Assembly (NCBI RefSeq): GCF_030406045.1
Contig: NZ_CP128988.1
Location: 2,877,001 to 2,941,000 of the forward strand
DNA: 64,000 bases
Reading direction: 5' to 3'
From: Thiohalobacter sp. IOR34
GTDB taxonomy: Bacteria > Pseudomonadota > Gammaproteobacteria > Thiohalobacterales > Thiohalobacteraceae
A program made the translations under genes and the position numbers. Below, one piece after another: positions 25,607 to 35,065 of this stretch (positions are counted from its first letter, which is position 1; each line of letters opens with the position of its first letter). Under the pieces are notes generated by a model that was given only the letters and a program-made list of their open reading frames with translations, searched no databases and was not told the DNA's origin.

Positions 25607-27667
25607 TCAGAAACTGCCGTTCAGCTTCAACCAGACGCTGCGCCCCGGCTCGTTGATCTGCACCTGCAGCGGATCGAAGTCGTTGGCGCGGTTGAGATGC
25701 TGCGCGTAGGTCCGGTCGAACAGGTTGTCGATGCCGGCACGCAGACGGAACTGCCGTCCCAGTTGATACTCGCCGAACAGATCGATGACTGCGTAGCCCG
25801 GCGTCTGGCCGCTGTCCAGGCCGCTGCCGGTGGCCGGATCGTCGTCGACCCGGGTCTGGCGGGCGGCGCCCTGCAGCCGGCCGCCCAACTGCCAGCTGCC
25901 GGCCTCGTATTTCAACTCCAGCGAGAACTCCAGCGGCGGGATCTGCGCAATCGGCCGGTCGTCGCTGGTGTTCTGGCCGCGGACATGGGCCAGGGTCAGT
26001 TCACTCGACCAGGCTCCGGCCCAGCGATGGCGCAGGCTGAGCTCGCCCCCATAGAGGGTGGCATCGACATTGCGGTAGATGGTGGCACTGTCGCTCAGCA
26101 GGATGCCGGCCTGGCCGTGGGCCCGGTCACGCAGGATGTAATCGCTGACGTCGTCGTAATAGATCGACACGCTCAGATTCCAGGTCGGCGGATTGTAGAT
26201 CAGCCCCAGTTCGAGCTGGTGGTGCCGTTCCGGATCGAGGTCGGGATTGCCCACCCAGCGCTGGGCCGCCGTCAAGCCATTGGCCGCCATGTAACGCTCG
26301 GTTGCATCGGCGGTGCGCACGCTGCGGTTGAGACTGAAGCTGAGGGTCACGGGACTGGCCGCGAGATCCTGTTCCAGACGCAGGAAACCAGCGACGTTGG
26401 TCTCGTCGTGATCCCCGCCTGTCTTGCCGTAGTACAGGCTGTACAGTTGGTTGGGACTCATGGCCATGCCCGGCGGATCCTGACTCGCACGGCCGGCACT
26501 GGCATTGACCCGATCGACCCGTGCCCCGGCGCGCAAGCGTCGATGGCCGGCCAGGGACTGCTCGGTCTCCGCGAAGAGGCCGGTCTGGCTGAGGGTCACG
26601 TCCGGCCACATGTAGGAATTGACAGTGGCCAGGCTGGCGCCGGTGTAGCGGATCGCGTCGCGGTCACTCTTCTGGTAGTCCAGCCCCCAGCGCCACTGGC
26701 TGCCATCCGCGCCGCTGGTCAGCTCCAGGCGCCCACCGCTGGTCATGGAATCGGAGGGTACCGCCATCATCATCGGTGCGGTAAGCGGGCGCAGGCTGTA
26801 GTTGTCCATCAGGTGCGAGACGTCGGAACGATAGAACTCGGCCTTGACCGCCGAGAACATCCCCTTGAGGTTGTCCTTGTCGAACCTCAGACGCAGCAGG
26901 TCGTTCGAGGTCTCCGGGGTATCCATCGACCCGGCGTAGTAGATGTCGTCGCCGCGAATCGCTTCCAGGCTCAGTTCCAGGCGCGTCGCCGCATCCGGGG
27001 TGTAGCCGAGGATCAGGCTGGCACCGCGTTCGGTGTAGGCCGAGCGCACCGCATTGCCGTCACCGTCCTCGTAGTTGTCGGCCTTGTTGATGCCGGCGAT
27101 GGCACGCACATAGCCGCGGCTGTTGCCGCCGGCGCCATCGACGAACAGCTCGCGCTGGTTGCCGTTGGAAGCATAGCCAGCATCGACGCGAGCACGCAGT
27201 TTTTCATCGGCCCGGAACGGCGGCGTGATGCGCTCCAGCAGCAAGGTGCCGCCGCTGCCGCCTGCGCCGTAGCGCACCGTCTGATTGCCCTTGATGACGA
27301 TGATGCTGTCGAAACTGGTCAACGGCGCATAGGAGGTCGTCGGGTCCATGCGGTTCGGACAGCCGCCGAAGACGTAGGCGCCGTCGAGCAGCACGTTGAC
27401 CCGGTTCTCGCCCTGGCCGCGAATCACCGGATCGACACCGTGGCCGCCGAGCCGCTTGCCCGACACGCCCGGCAGGCTGCGCAACCAGGCACCGGTATCC
27501 ACCGGACCTTCCTCGACCGCCTGCTCGATGCCGAGGCGCATCACCTCGGGCTGTTCCGGCGGCGCCTTCTCGATCTCGATGATGTCCACACCGCTGTCCG
27601 CCTGTACGGCTGGCAGCGCGAAAAGGCCTAGTACCAATAGGGAAAATTTGAACGGAGGCTGCTGCAT
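25607..27667 (-). CDS. oprC: TonB-dependent copper receptor, OprC-like
   Basis: A 686-residue outer-membrane receptor: signal peptide (ending AVQA, residue ~23), plug domain with VIRGQGENRVNVLLDG, and a 22-strand barrel ending in a C-terminal Phe (LNGSF). The plug carries GGCPNRMDP, in which Cys103 and Met107 form the CxxxM copper-binding motif known from OprC. The ATG at 27667 begins the signal peptide; an open frame extends to 27859 through repeat DNA. Copper import would serve copper enzymes of respiration such as the upstream cupredoxin. Confidence 0.88.
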   Translation of the reverse strand: MQQPPFKFSLLVLGLFALPAVQADSGVDIIEIEKAPPEQPEVMRLGIEQAVEEGPVDTGAWLRSLPGVSGKRLGGHGVDPVIRGQGENRVNVLLDGAYVFGGCPNRMDPTTSYAPLTSFDSIIVIKGNQTVRYGAGGSGGTLLLERITPPFRADEKLRARVDAGYASNGNQRELFVDGAGGNSRGYVRAIAGINKADNYEDGDGNAVRSAYTERGASLILGYTPDAATRLELSLEAIRGDDIYYAGSMDTPETSNDLLRLRFDKDNLKGMFSAVKAEFYRSDVSHLMDNYSLRPLTAPMMMAVPSDSMTSGGRLELTSGADGSQWRWGLDYQKSDRDAIRYTGASLATVNSYMWPDVTLSQTGLFAETEQSLAGHRRLRAGARVDRVNASAGRASQDPPGMAMSPNQLYSLYYGKTGGDHDETNVAGFLRLEQDLAASPVTLSFSLNRSVRTADATERYMAANGLTAAQRWVGNPDLDPERHHQLELGLIYNPPTWNLSVSIYYDDVSDYILRDRAHGQAGILLSDSATIYRNVDATLYGGELSLRHRWAGAWSSELTLAHVRGQNTSDDRPIAQIPPLEFSLELKYEAGSWQLGGRLQGAARQTRVDDDPATGSGLDSGQTPGYAVIDLFGEYQLGRQFRLRAGIDNLFDRTYAQHLNRANDFDPLQVQINEPGRSVWLKLNGSF

Positions 27668-27838
27668 GGTCGATGAATCCTGTTCCTGTTGAAAACCTTG
27701 GGAATCATCGCCTTGCAAGATAACGGCCAGTAAGGCAATCAATAAAAACAAGTATGGATTCAACGGGATAGCAGCGGCCGCTGGAGGATGCCAGGGAAGA
27801 GGGCACGGCATATGGCGCAAGGGTGTGGCATATGCCCC

Positions 27839-28024
27839 GTAGGAGCGGCCTCCAGGCACGCCATCATCCCGGGTCCTGATGCAATAGGCGGGCTAGCCCC
27901 ACAGGCGCGGTCGTCCGGCCACGGCAAATGGGGCGGGCAATGCCCGCCCGATCGCGGCCTGGAGGCCGCTCCTACCGCCACATTGTTCCGCCATGCCTCG
28001 TAGGAGCGGCCTCCAGGCCGCGAT
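27839..28024. repeat. REP arm and REPIN upstream of the oprC-like gene
   Basis: A lone REP arm at 27839-27855 runs straight into the conserved right-flank sequence CACGCCATCATCC, so the arm-flank junction has suffered an internal deletion. A full inverted pair follows at 27951-28024. The region 27668-28106 holds no gene. Confidence 0.8.
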
Positions 28025-28106
28025 CGAGGCCCCCCCCCCGTCCAGGCAACCCTCTCATGGCCACCTCGGCCTTGTATGACAGCCTGAATGCCGATCATGC
28101 GGACCG

Positions 28107-28128
28107 CCTTGGTGCAATATCCGGGCTA
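28107..28128. repeat. MITE terminal repeat forming the sirB2 stop codon
   Basis: The 22-bp end of the MITE family (ending CAATATCCGGGCTA). Its last three bases, read on the minus strand, are the TAG stop of the SirB2 gene. The other end of this copy is not clear. Confidence 0.75.
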
Positions 28129-28509
28129 GACCAGGCCGGGCAGGACCGACTTGCTGACGGCGACCGACACGATGTAGCCGAACACCAGCAGGGCGGCCAG
28201 CCAGGCCCGCAGCCGCACCTGGCGGCTGGCGCCGCGTTTCAGGGCAATGCTGCCGAGCAGCACGTAGACGACCAGGGCCGTGATCTTGGCCAGCAGCCAG
28301 GGATGGTCGAGGGGCGACATGCGCGCCACCAGCAGCATGCCGATGGCGGCGGCCAGCAGGGTGCTGTCGACCACATGGGGCAGGATGCCGACCCAGCGCT
28401 GCTGCAGGCGGGGCGAGGCCTGCAGCATCCACAGCCCGCGCAGCAGGAACAGGCCCAGCGTGAGGGCGACACAGCCGAGGTGAAGGAACTTGAGACTGGT
28501 GTAGAGCAT
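28126..28509 (-). CDS. SirB2 family membrane protein
   Basis: A 127-residue protein with four hydrophobic segments, matching the SirB2 family (LKFLHLGCVALTLGLFLLRG at the N-terminus, WLLAKITALVVYVLLG in the middle). Biochemical function is not established for the family. The ATG at 28509 begins the conserved MLYTSLKFLH; a TTG start at 28530 is possible. The TAG stop lies in the terminus of a MITE. Confidence 0.8.
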   Translation of the reverse strand: MLYTSLKFLHLGCVALTLGLFLLRGLWMLQASPRLQQRWVGILPHVVDSTLLAAAIGMLLVARMSPLDHPWLLAKITALVVYVLLGSIALKRGASRQVRLRAWLAALLVFGYIVSVAVSKSVLPGLV

Positions 28510-28557
28510 CTCGTGACAGGTTCGGCGCAAGGGTGCGCCGCCCCTTGTACCAGATCA

Positions 28558-28619
28558 ACCCGCCTATTGCACCAGTGATTCGCCCTGAGAATCGAATCCT
28601 TGTGCAATATCCGGGTTAG
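28558..28619. repeat. Short derivative of the MITE family
   Basis: About 62 bp with degraded ends: TATTGCACCAGTGATTC on the left and GAATCCTTGTGCAATATCCG on the right, effectively two MITE termini with the interior deleted. It lies between sirB2 and the diguanylate cyclase gene. Confidence 0.65.
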
Positions 28620-28629
28620 CCCTCTGCCG

Positions 28630-30450
28630 TCATCCGTCGCCGGCCTCGGCCACCAGGCAGCGGTTGCGGCCGGCCGCCTTGGCCCGGTACAGGGCCCGAT
28701 CGGCACGCTCGAAGACCGTCTCGATATCATCCCCGCTGCGGAACTCGGCGATGCCGCAGGAGATGGTCACCGGCACGCTCTGCTTCTTGTAGTGGAAACC
28801 GCAATGCTCGACAGCGTGGCGCAGTTTCTCCGCCACCTCCAGCACGGCTTCCTGGCTGGCACCGGGCATCAGCTGCACGAATTCCTCGCCCCCGTAGCGG
28901 GCGATGAAGTCGGTCTCGCGGATGTTGTCGGCGAGCAGACCGGCGATCACCTTCAGCACCTTGTCGCCCGCCTTGTGACCATAGACGTCGTTGACCCGCT
29001 TGAAATGATCGACGTCCCAGACCAGCAGGCTCAGCGGCGTGCCGAAGCGCTTCCAGCGGGCGTATTCCTGCTGCACCCGCTCGTCCCAGGCCAGGCGGTT
29101 GGGGATCCCGGTCAGGGCATCGCACAGGGCCTGCTCCCGCTCGCTGCGGATCCGCTCGCGCAGGCTGCCGGCCTCTTCCTCCATCTCGGCCAGGCGCTGG
29201 TCGAGCTCGGCCAGCCGCGCCTCGGCCGCGGCCTGGCGTTCCGTCTCCTCCTGCCGGTGCTGCTCGACGTGCTCGAGAATGGTGTCCAGCCGCCGCTGCA
29301 CCGCTGCCTTCAACTGTCCCAGGTCCCGGGCGTCGCGCACGCTGGCCTCGATGCCACGGACCTGCTCCTGCACGTTGTCGCCCAGGGCGCGGCCACTGCG
29401 GTAGCTCTCGCCCCGCGCCTCCTCGCTGCCCCGGACGAAGGCATCGATGTCCTGCAGGCGGTCGGTCACCTGCTGCAGGAAGCTCTCGATCTCCTTCTTC
29501 TCGTCCTGGGCCTGGAGACGCAGATCCTGCACCAGCTCGGCCAGGTCGCAGAGCAGTTGTTCCACGTCCAGCGCCTGCGCCGTGCCGCTCAGCGTCTCCT
29601 TGAGGTCCTCGACCCGCGGCTCGAACTCGGCCGGCAGCGACAGGCGCTGCAACAACCGCAGCAGCACCTCGCGCACCGCAGCCTGGTCATCCCCCGCCTC
29701 CGCCTCGCCCCGCAGCAGCCCGGCCTCCAGCAGCTCGTCGGCCAGCCGGCGAAGCGCCTGGTCCGCCTCGGCCTGCAGCACCCGGGCTCGCAGCGCCTCC
29801 AGCCGCTCCGCGGCATCGGTCCGGGCGGCCAGCCGCTGCAGCAGATAGAGCAGCATCTCACGCTGCCCCGCCAGCGGATCGGCCGGCTCAGGCTGTGGCT
29901 CCGGTCTCGGTGCCGCCGAGGCGGCCGGCGGCTGACGCGAGAACAGTCGGCCGATCAGGCCGGGCGAAGCGCCGGGCGCCTCGGCCTCGTTCAGCGCCTG
30001 TTCCAGAAGCGCGGCAAAGGCCCTGACCACGGCGGGGATCTGGCCGTCGCCCGCCTCGCGCAGCTGCCTGCGCAGGGCCCGCACCCGGGAGCGGCTGCTG
30101 CGCGGCAGGGGGGTGCGTTCGAGCAGGTCGGCCAGCACATCGAGGGCACCGGGCGCCGTCTCGCGCGCCGCCCGTTTGGAATCCAGCCGCACCAGGGTGG
30201 CGGACATGGCCTCGATGCGCGACTGCAACAGGCCGGCATCGGCCCGGTCGCGGATCGCGTCGCGCAGCGCCTTGAGCTGCTCGTCGAGGGTGTCGTCCAG
30301 GCCGTCCGCTGCCAGGGTCAGGCGGCTGATGGTCTTGCGCAGCAGTTCCTCCAGCCGCTGCCACTGGCGTTCCTTCTGCTCGGCCTGCTCCAGGCTGTCG
30401 TAATACCTGCGCTTCCAGGTCTCGATGGAGGATTGATGTTCGCTTGTCAC
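28630..30450 (-). CDS. Diguanylate cyclase with long coiled-coil N-terminus
   Basis: A 606-residue soluble protein. The first ~430 residues are charged and helical with strong coiled-coil character (for example LEQAEQKERQWQRLEELL) and no recognised sensor domain. The C-terminal GGDEF domain has the active-site variant RYGGEEF (residue ~520) and an RETD sequence five residues before it, the RxxD inhibitory site that binds c-di-GMP. It should therefore synthesise c-di-GMP under product inhibition. Confidence 0.9.
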   Translation of the reverse strand: MTSEHQSSIETWKRRYYDSLEQAEQKERQWQRLEELLRKTISRLTLAADGLDDTLDEQLKALRDAIRDRADAGLLQSRIEAMSATLVRLDSKRAARETAPGALDVLADLLERTPLPRSSRSRVRALRRQLREAGDGQIPAVVRAFAALLEQALNEAEAPGASPGLIGRLFSRQPPAASAAPRPEPQPEPADPLAGQREMLLYLLQRLAARTDAAERLEALRARVLQAEADQALRRLADELLEAGLLRGEAEAGDDQAAVREVLLRLLQRLSLPAEFEPRVEDLKETLSGTAQALDVEQLLCDLAELVQDLRLQAQDEKKEIESFLQQVTDRLQDIDAFVRGSEEARGESYRSGRALGDNVQEQVRGIEASVRDARDLGQLKAAVQRRLDTILEHVEQHRQEETERQAAAEARLAELDQRLAEMEEEAGSLRERIRSEREQALCDALTGIPNRLAWDERVQQEYARWKRFGTPLSLLVWDVDHFKRVNDVYGHKAGDKVLKVIAGLLADNIRETDFIARYGGEEFVQLMPGASQEAVLEVAEKLRHAVEHCGFHYKKQSVPVTISCGIAEFRSGDDIETVFERADRALYRAKAAGRNRCLVAEAGDG

Positions 30451-30562
30451 CGGCGCCCTGCCCTGCTCTGCCGCATCCGCTTCCAGGTTTATCGGCGACG
30501 GTGGCGCAGAGTTTACCCCGCCTATTGAGCCTGCGTGACCGGCGGGCCGGCTGTTACCGGCC

Positions 30563-31390
30563 TCAGGCGCCGACCAGGTGGATGCTGTCCGGCAGCACCA
30601 CCTCCATGCAGATCGGCAGATGATCGGACACCGGGCAGTCGAGCACCCGCATGCGGTTCACCTCCAGGGTCGGTGTCACCAGGATGTGGTCGATGTTGCG
30701 CCGCGGTCGCCAACTGGGGAAGGTGTTCATGCCATGGATCGGCTCGGTCATCAGGGTGCGGTTGATGAGGAAGTCCATCTCCTCACTGCGCGAAGGAAAG
30801 TTGAAATCGCCCATCAGCACCACATGGCGGTTCTCGTTGATCAGTCCGGCCACGTAGTCGAGCTGCTGCAGACGGGTGCGGCGGCCGAGCGCCAGGTGGA
30901 TGATCAGCACCAGCAGGGAATCCTCGCCGTGGCCATAGCGGATCGCCAGCACGCCGCGCCCGGGGATGGGGCCCGGCAGCTTGTGCTCGACGATCTCGCT
31001 GCATTGGAACCGGCTCAATACGCCGATGGCATGCTTGGCGATGCGCCCGATGCGGCGGTTGGTCTGATCGTACCAGAAGGGAAAGCCGGCCTTCTGGGCG
31101 AGGTATTCGGTGAGGTTGATGAAGCCGCTGCGCAGACTGCCGGCATCGGCCTCCTGCAGACCGACCAGATCGTACTGGCTGACCAGCTCGGCGATGCGGT
31201 CGAGATTGTGGAAGCGGCTGGCATGGGGCAGGACGTGCTTCCAGCTGTGAGTGAAGTACTGGCGGAAGCGGCGCGTGCTGATACCGGTCTGGATGTTGAA
31301 GCTGAGCAGCCGCAGGCGATGACCGCTGTTGCGGCGCGATGCCGTGTCGCAGACATGCTCGGCAGCGATGGGCAGGGCGTGGGCACTCAT
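30563..31390 (-). CDS. Endonuclease/exonuclease/phosphatase (EEP) family protein
   Basis: A 275-residue Mg-dependent EEP-fold hydrolase. Motifs are visible in order: LLSFNIQTG, LVGLQEAD (catalytic Glu), HLALGRRTR, LMGDFNFP and the C-terminal NIDHILV and SDHLPI. The substrate is not predictable. Its ATG overlaps the stop of the acetolactate synthase gene (ATGA), so the two are translationally coupled. Confidence 0.85.
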   Translation of the reverse strand: MSAHALPIAAEHVCDTASRRNSGHRLRLLSFNIQTGISTRRFRQYFTHSWKHVLPHASRFHNLDRIAELVSQYDLVGLQEADAGSLRSGFINLTEYLAQKAGFPFWYDQTNRRIGRIAKHAIGVLSRFQCSEIVEHKLPGPIPGRGVLAIRYGHGEDSLLVLIIHLALGRRTRLQQLDYVAGLINENRHVVLMGDFNFPSRSEEMDFLINRTLMTEPIHGMNTFPSWRPRRNIDHILVTPTLEVNRMRVLDCPVSDHLPICMEVVLPDSIHLVGA

Positions 31391-33018
31391 AGCGGACAGA
31401 CCAGCTTGCCCAGCTTCTCGGTCAGCTTGAGGTTCTCGCCATAGTCCACGGGGCAGTCGATGACGCACAGCCGATCGCTGGCCAGCGCCTCCCTGAGAAT
31501 CGGCATCAGCTCCCCGGTGTGCTCCACGCGGAAGCCGCGGGCCCCGAATGACTCGGCATAGCGCACGAAATCGGGGTTGCCGAAGCGCACGTGGGAAATT
31601 CGCCGGAACTGGTTCATCTGCTTCCACTCGATCAGGCCGTAGCCACCATCGTTCCAGATCAATATGACGATCGGCACCTTGAGACGCAGCGCCGTCTCGA
31701 TCTCCTGGGAATTCATCATGAAGCCGGCATCCCCGGTCACTGCCACCACATGCCGGTCCGGGTAGACCATCTTGGCGGCGATCGCGCCCGGCACGGCGAT
31801 ACCCATGCTGGCGAAGCCATTGGAGATCAGGCAGGTATTAGGGTACTCGCAGCGGAACATGCGCGCCATCCACATCTTGTGGGCACCGACATCGCAAACC
31901 ACGATGTCCTCCAGATCGAGGACGGTGCGCAGATCCCAGATCAGCTTCTGCGGCTTGACCGGATAGCCCTGGTCGTTGGCTTGCTGGTTCATCTCCTCGA
32001 TCAGGGCCTCGCGCAGGGCGCGCATGGGATGGCCCTGGTGCGGCGCGGCCAACTCGGCGATGCGCATCAGACTGTGCTTGATGTCCCCCAGCACACCGAC
32101 CGTAACCGGATAACTGGCATCGACCTCGGCCGGACTGGCGTCGATGTGGATGATCTTGCGATCACGGGTCGGGTGCCAGAGGTGGGGATGATATTCGACC
32201 AGATCGTAGCCGATGCAGATGATCAGATCGGCTCGCGAGAATCCGCAGCTCACATAGTCGTTGGCCTGCAGGCCGGCACTGCCCAGGGCGGTCGGATGGC
32301 GGAAGGGGATCACCCCCTTGGCCATGAAGGTGTTGGCGGTGGGGATACCGAGCTTTTCGGCGAAATCGGCCAGATGCTTCCAGGCCCGCGCCCGCACCAC
32401 GCCGTTGCCGGCGAGGATGATCGGGTTGCGTGCCTCGGAGATCAGTTCGGCGGCCCGCTCCACCTGCTCCCGCGAGGGCTCCGGCTGCACCGGATGCTTG
32501 ATCGCCAGGGGCACGTCGTCCAGCTCCATCTTGGCGATGTTCTCGGGAAACTCGATGAAGGTGGCACCGGTCTTCTCGCTCTGCGCCACCTTGAAGGCCT
32601 TGCGCACCACCTCGGGGATGATGTTCGGGGTCAGCAAGCGGGAGGTGTACTTGGTGATGGGACGGAACATCTGCTGCAGGTCGAGGACCTGGTGCGACTC
32701 CTTGTGCAGCCGGTTGGTATCGGCCTGGCCGGCGATGGCCACCAGCGGCGCATAGTCCATGTTGGCGTCGGCCACGCCGGTCACCAGGTTGGTGGCCCCA
32801 GGCCCGAGGGTGGACAGACAGACCCCGGCATGGCCGGTGAGCCGGCCGTAGACGTCGGCCATGAAGGCCGCCCCCTGCTCATGACGGCAGGTAACGAACT
32901 GGATGCTGCTGTCGAGCAAGGCATCCATCAGATCCAGGTTCTCCTCGCCGGGCACGCCGAAGATGTATTCCACGCCCTCGTTTTCGAGACACCGGACGAA
33001 CAGCTCTGCTGCTTTCAT
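31387..33018 (-). CDS. Acetolactate synthase large subunit-like ThDP enzyme
   Basis: A 543-residue thiamine-diphosphate enzyme. The N-terminal PYR domain has FGVPGEENLDLMDAL and CRHEQGAAFMAD with the catalytic Glu; the C-terminal PP domain has VTGDAGFMMNSQEIETAL through WNDGG, binding ThDP and Mg. Its length and the absence of an adjacent small subunit suggest a catabolic-type enzyme (pyruvate to acetolactate) or a related 2-oxoacid decarboxylase/ligase. It leads a two-gene unit with the EEP protein. Confidence 0.85.
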   Translation of the reverse strand: MKAAELFVRCLENEGVEYIFGVPGEENLDLMDALLDSSIQFVTCRHEQGAAFMADVYGRLTGHAGVCLSTLGPGATNLVTGVADANMDYAPLVAIAGQADTNRLHKESHQVLDLQQMFRPITKYTSRLLTPNIIPEVVRKAFKVAQSEKTGATFIEFPENIAKMELDDVPLAIKHPVQPEPSREQVERAAELISEARNPIILAGNGVVRARAWKHLADFAEKLGIPTANTFMAKGVIPFRHPTALGSAGLQANDYVSCGFSRADLIICIGYDLVEYHPHLWHPTRDRKIIHIDASPAEVDASYPVTVGVLGDIKHSLMRIAELAAPHQGHPMRALREALIEEMNQQANDQGYPVKPQKLIWDLRTVLDLEDIVVCDVGAHKMWMARMFRCEYPNTCLISNGFASMGIAVPGAIAAKMVYPDRHVVAVTGDAGFMMNSQEIETALRLKVPIVILIWNDGGYGLIEWKQMNQFRRISHVRFGNPDFVRYAESFGARGFRVEHTGELMPILREALASDRLCVIDCPVDYGENLKLTEKLGKLVCPL

Positions 33019-33066
33019 CTTCCCCCCGTTTCACGGACCCTGGCGCGGCGGCCTGGCCGCCGGCGC

Positions 33067-33720
33067 TCAGGGCCTGGCCGCGGCCTGCCGGGCCTGGCGC
33101 TCCCGCTCGATGAGATAGTCCACCACCCGCAGCATCGCCTCGTGGCTGCCGGCGTCGCTGGCCGAGGTGCGGTACTTGCCATTGACGATCAGGCTCGGCA
33201 CGCCGCGAATCCCCGAGCGGCGGGTCAACTGGCGAGCCCGGTTGATCTTGGTCAGTACGCCGAAGGAGTTGTAGGTGGCGTCGAAATCCTTGCCGCTGAC
33301 ACCCTGTTCAACGAAGAACTTGCGTAGATCATCGGCCGAACGGAAGCGCCGGCGCTCCTGATGGATGGCGCGGAACAGCGGGGCATGGATCCTGTCTTCC
33401 ACCCCGAGCAGCTCGGCGGTATACCAGGCACGTGCCAGCGGCTCCCAGTTCTTCGCCAGCACGGCGGGGACGCGCACGAATTCCACGTCAGCGGGCTGAC
33501 GCTTCAGCCAGTCCGCCAGTTCCGGCTCCAGCTGATAGCAATGCGGACAACCGTACCAGAACATCTCCACCACCTCGATCTTGGCCGGATCACGGGTCGG
33601 CAGCGGCGGTGAGATGCGCTTGTATTCGATACCTTCGTCGAAACCAGCGGCGCTGGCGGCGCCGGCCATGAACAGGGCCGCCAGCAGCGGCATCAGCCAG
33701 GAGATGATTTTTCTACGCAT
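33067..33720 (-). CDS. dsbA: Thiol:disulphide interchange protein DsbA
   Basis: A 217-residue periplasmic oxidase that introduces disulphides into exported proteins. Signal peptide (residues 1-25, ending ASAA), thioredoxin-fold active site CPHC (Cys58, Cys61) in FWYGCPHC, and the cis-proline in RGVPSLIV. ATG at 33720 begins the signal peptide. Relevant to the many periplasmic cytochromes here, though it is a housekeeping protein. Confidence 0.92.
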   Translation of the reverse strand: MRRKIISWLMPLLAALFMAGAASAAGFDEGIEYKRISPPLPTRDPAKIEVVEMFWYGCPHCYQLEPELADWLKRQPADVEFVRVPAVLAKNWEPLARAWYTAELLGVEDRIHAPLFRAIHQERRRFRSADDLRKFFVEQGVSGKDFDATYNSFGVLTKINRARQLTRRSGIRGVPSLIVNGKYRTSASDAGSHEAMLRVVDYLIERERQARQAAARP

Positions 33721-33758
33721 GAGACACCTTAGAGAGATTTGGATGTTAGGGCCTGTTG

Positions 33759-34005
33759 ACACCCCACCCAATGGGCCCTGCCGGGACTCTTTTTTCGTCC
33801 AGCAAGGCAGAATGAGCGAGGTGTAGTCAGTCTACATGAGCGAATGATAACGCCGCTGGGCGGGAAAAGAGCCCCAGCCCTGCGGGTTGCGCCTGAAAAA
33901 GCGCCACTCCGCGTTGCTCGTCGTTCATTTGGCGTCACCAAACCGCTCTCCTCGCGCCTTGATTGGCGCTTTTTCAGACGCAACAGGGCCCATTGGGTGG
34001 GGTGT
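33759..34005. mobile_element. 247-bp palindromic element (MITE-like) upstream of dsbA
   Basis: Perfect 22-bp terminal inverted repeats at 33759-33780 (ACACCCCACCCAATGGGCCC..) and 33984-34005. An inner inverted pair (GCGCCTGAAAAAGCGCC at 33889-33905 and its near complement at 33965-33981) abuts the right end, the same outer/inner layout as the element in the nor locus. No coding capacity. The rest of 34006-34201 shows nothing recognisable. Confidence 0.8.
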
Positions 34006-34201
34006 TACTGATTCCTCGGTTGGAACACGGGCAGGGTGCCGAGTTCCGTCGCCATGCCGGGAAACCCCGCCTGCCCCGGCCAGTACGGATGATACCCCCA
34101 ACATGGAACTGGCGGGGGATGGATCCGAGCGACCGGCCACAGTATCGCACAGCGGCCTGAACGGGGCCTGAACCCCGACCGGGCCGCCGAGAGCCGGAAA
34201 C

Positions 34202-34232
34202 GAAGAAGGGCGGCCTATGGCCGCCCTTCTTC
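34202..34232 (-). terminator. Terminator of the cytochrome c4 gene
   Basis: A perfect 14-bp stem (GAAGAAGGGCGGCC and its complement) with a 3-nt loop lies 31 bp after the stop codon; the minus-strand 3' side reads CCCTTCTTCGTTT. Confidence 0.8.
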
Positions 34233-34262
34233 AGGTTCGGGAGATGCCCGTGGGCAACCCGA

Positions 34263-34874
34263 TCAGCGCAGGCCCTGCACGTAGCTGGCCACGGCCGCGA
34301 TCTCCTCGTCGGTCATCCGCGCCGCGACACCGCGCATCATCTTGCCGGCGTCGTTGCTGCGGCTGCCGTCACGGAAGGCCTTGAGCTGGTTCTCGACATA
34401 CTTGGCGTGCTGACCGGCCAGAGCCGGGAAGTTGGCTGCCGGGTTGCCGGCGCCGTTCGGCGCGTGGCAGGCCATGCAGGCGGCCACGCCCGTGGTCTTG
34501 TTGCCGCCACGATAGATCTTCTCGCCCAGATCGACCAGCTTGGGGTCGGCCTCGCCCAGCTTCTTGGCCTGGCTGGCGAAGAAGGCCGCGACGTTTTCCA
34601 TGTCCTGCGGGCTGAGGCCGACGGCCATGGGCGCCATCAGGGCGTTGCTGCGCCGTCCGGCCTTGAAGTCGGCCAGCTGCTTGGCCAGGTACTTGGCGTG
34701 CTGACCGGCCAGCTTCGGCCATTCGGGGTTGACGCTGTTGCCGTCGGCACCGTGACAGCTGGCGCACATGGCGGCCTTCTCCTTGCCGGCAGCCGCGTCG
34801 GCGGCCATGGCGGAACTGGCGGCAAAGGCCGCAGAAAGGGTCATAACTGCTGCAAAAACAAGCTGCTTGTTCAT
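34263..34874 (-). CDS. Cytochrome c4 (dihaem)
   Basis: A 203-residue periplasmic dihaem cytochrome. The signal peptide ends at SAMA (~25), and each half carries one haem site: CASCH (Cys37, Cys40) and CMACH near residue 132, each followed by LAGQHAKY. Cytochrome c4 donates electrons to terminal oxidases or reductases. The cc4-engB divergent arrangement is conserved in gammaproteobacteria. ATG at 34874 starts the signal peptide; the longer frame to 35048 is not supported. Confidence 0.93.
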   Translation of the reverse strand: MNKQLVFAAVMTLSAAFAASSAMAADAAAGKEKAAMCASCHGADGNSVNPEWPKLAGQHAKYLAKQLADFKAGRRSNALMAPMAVGLSPQDMENVAAFFASQAKKLGEADPKLVDLGEKIYRGGNKTTGVAACMACHAPNGAGNPAANFPALAGQHAKYVENQLKAFRDGSRSNDAGKMMRGVAARMTDEEIAAVASYVQGLR

Positions 34875-35065
34875 CTTGGACAGGACTCCTGAGCCTTGCT
34901 GCCGCCGGCTTGCGGCCGGCTTCTGGATGCGGCGCACCGCCATGCGCCCCGAAATTTTGGAGCGCCATTTATACCAGCGAGGGCTGCCTGCTTCAATAGC
35001 AGGGGCTGTACCCGTCAGCCTGGAAACCCTCGCCAGCCGGGTCCGCATGGTGCAAAATCCCGCCC

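Noticed and set aside
25436-27631. 731-codon open frame opposite the OprC-like gene
   Set aside because: Antisense frame created by high GC; the minus strand encodes a full TonB receptor with all expected motifs.
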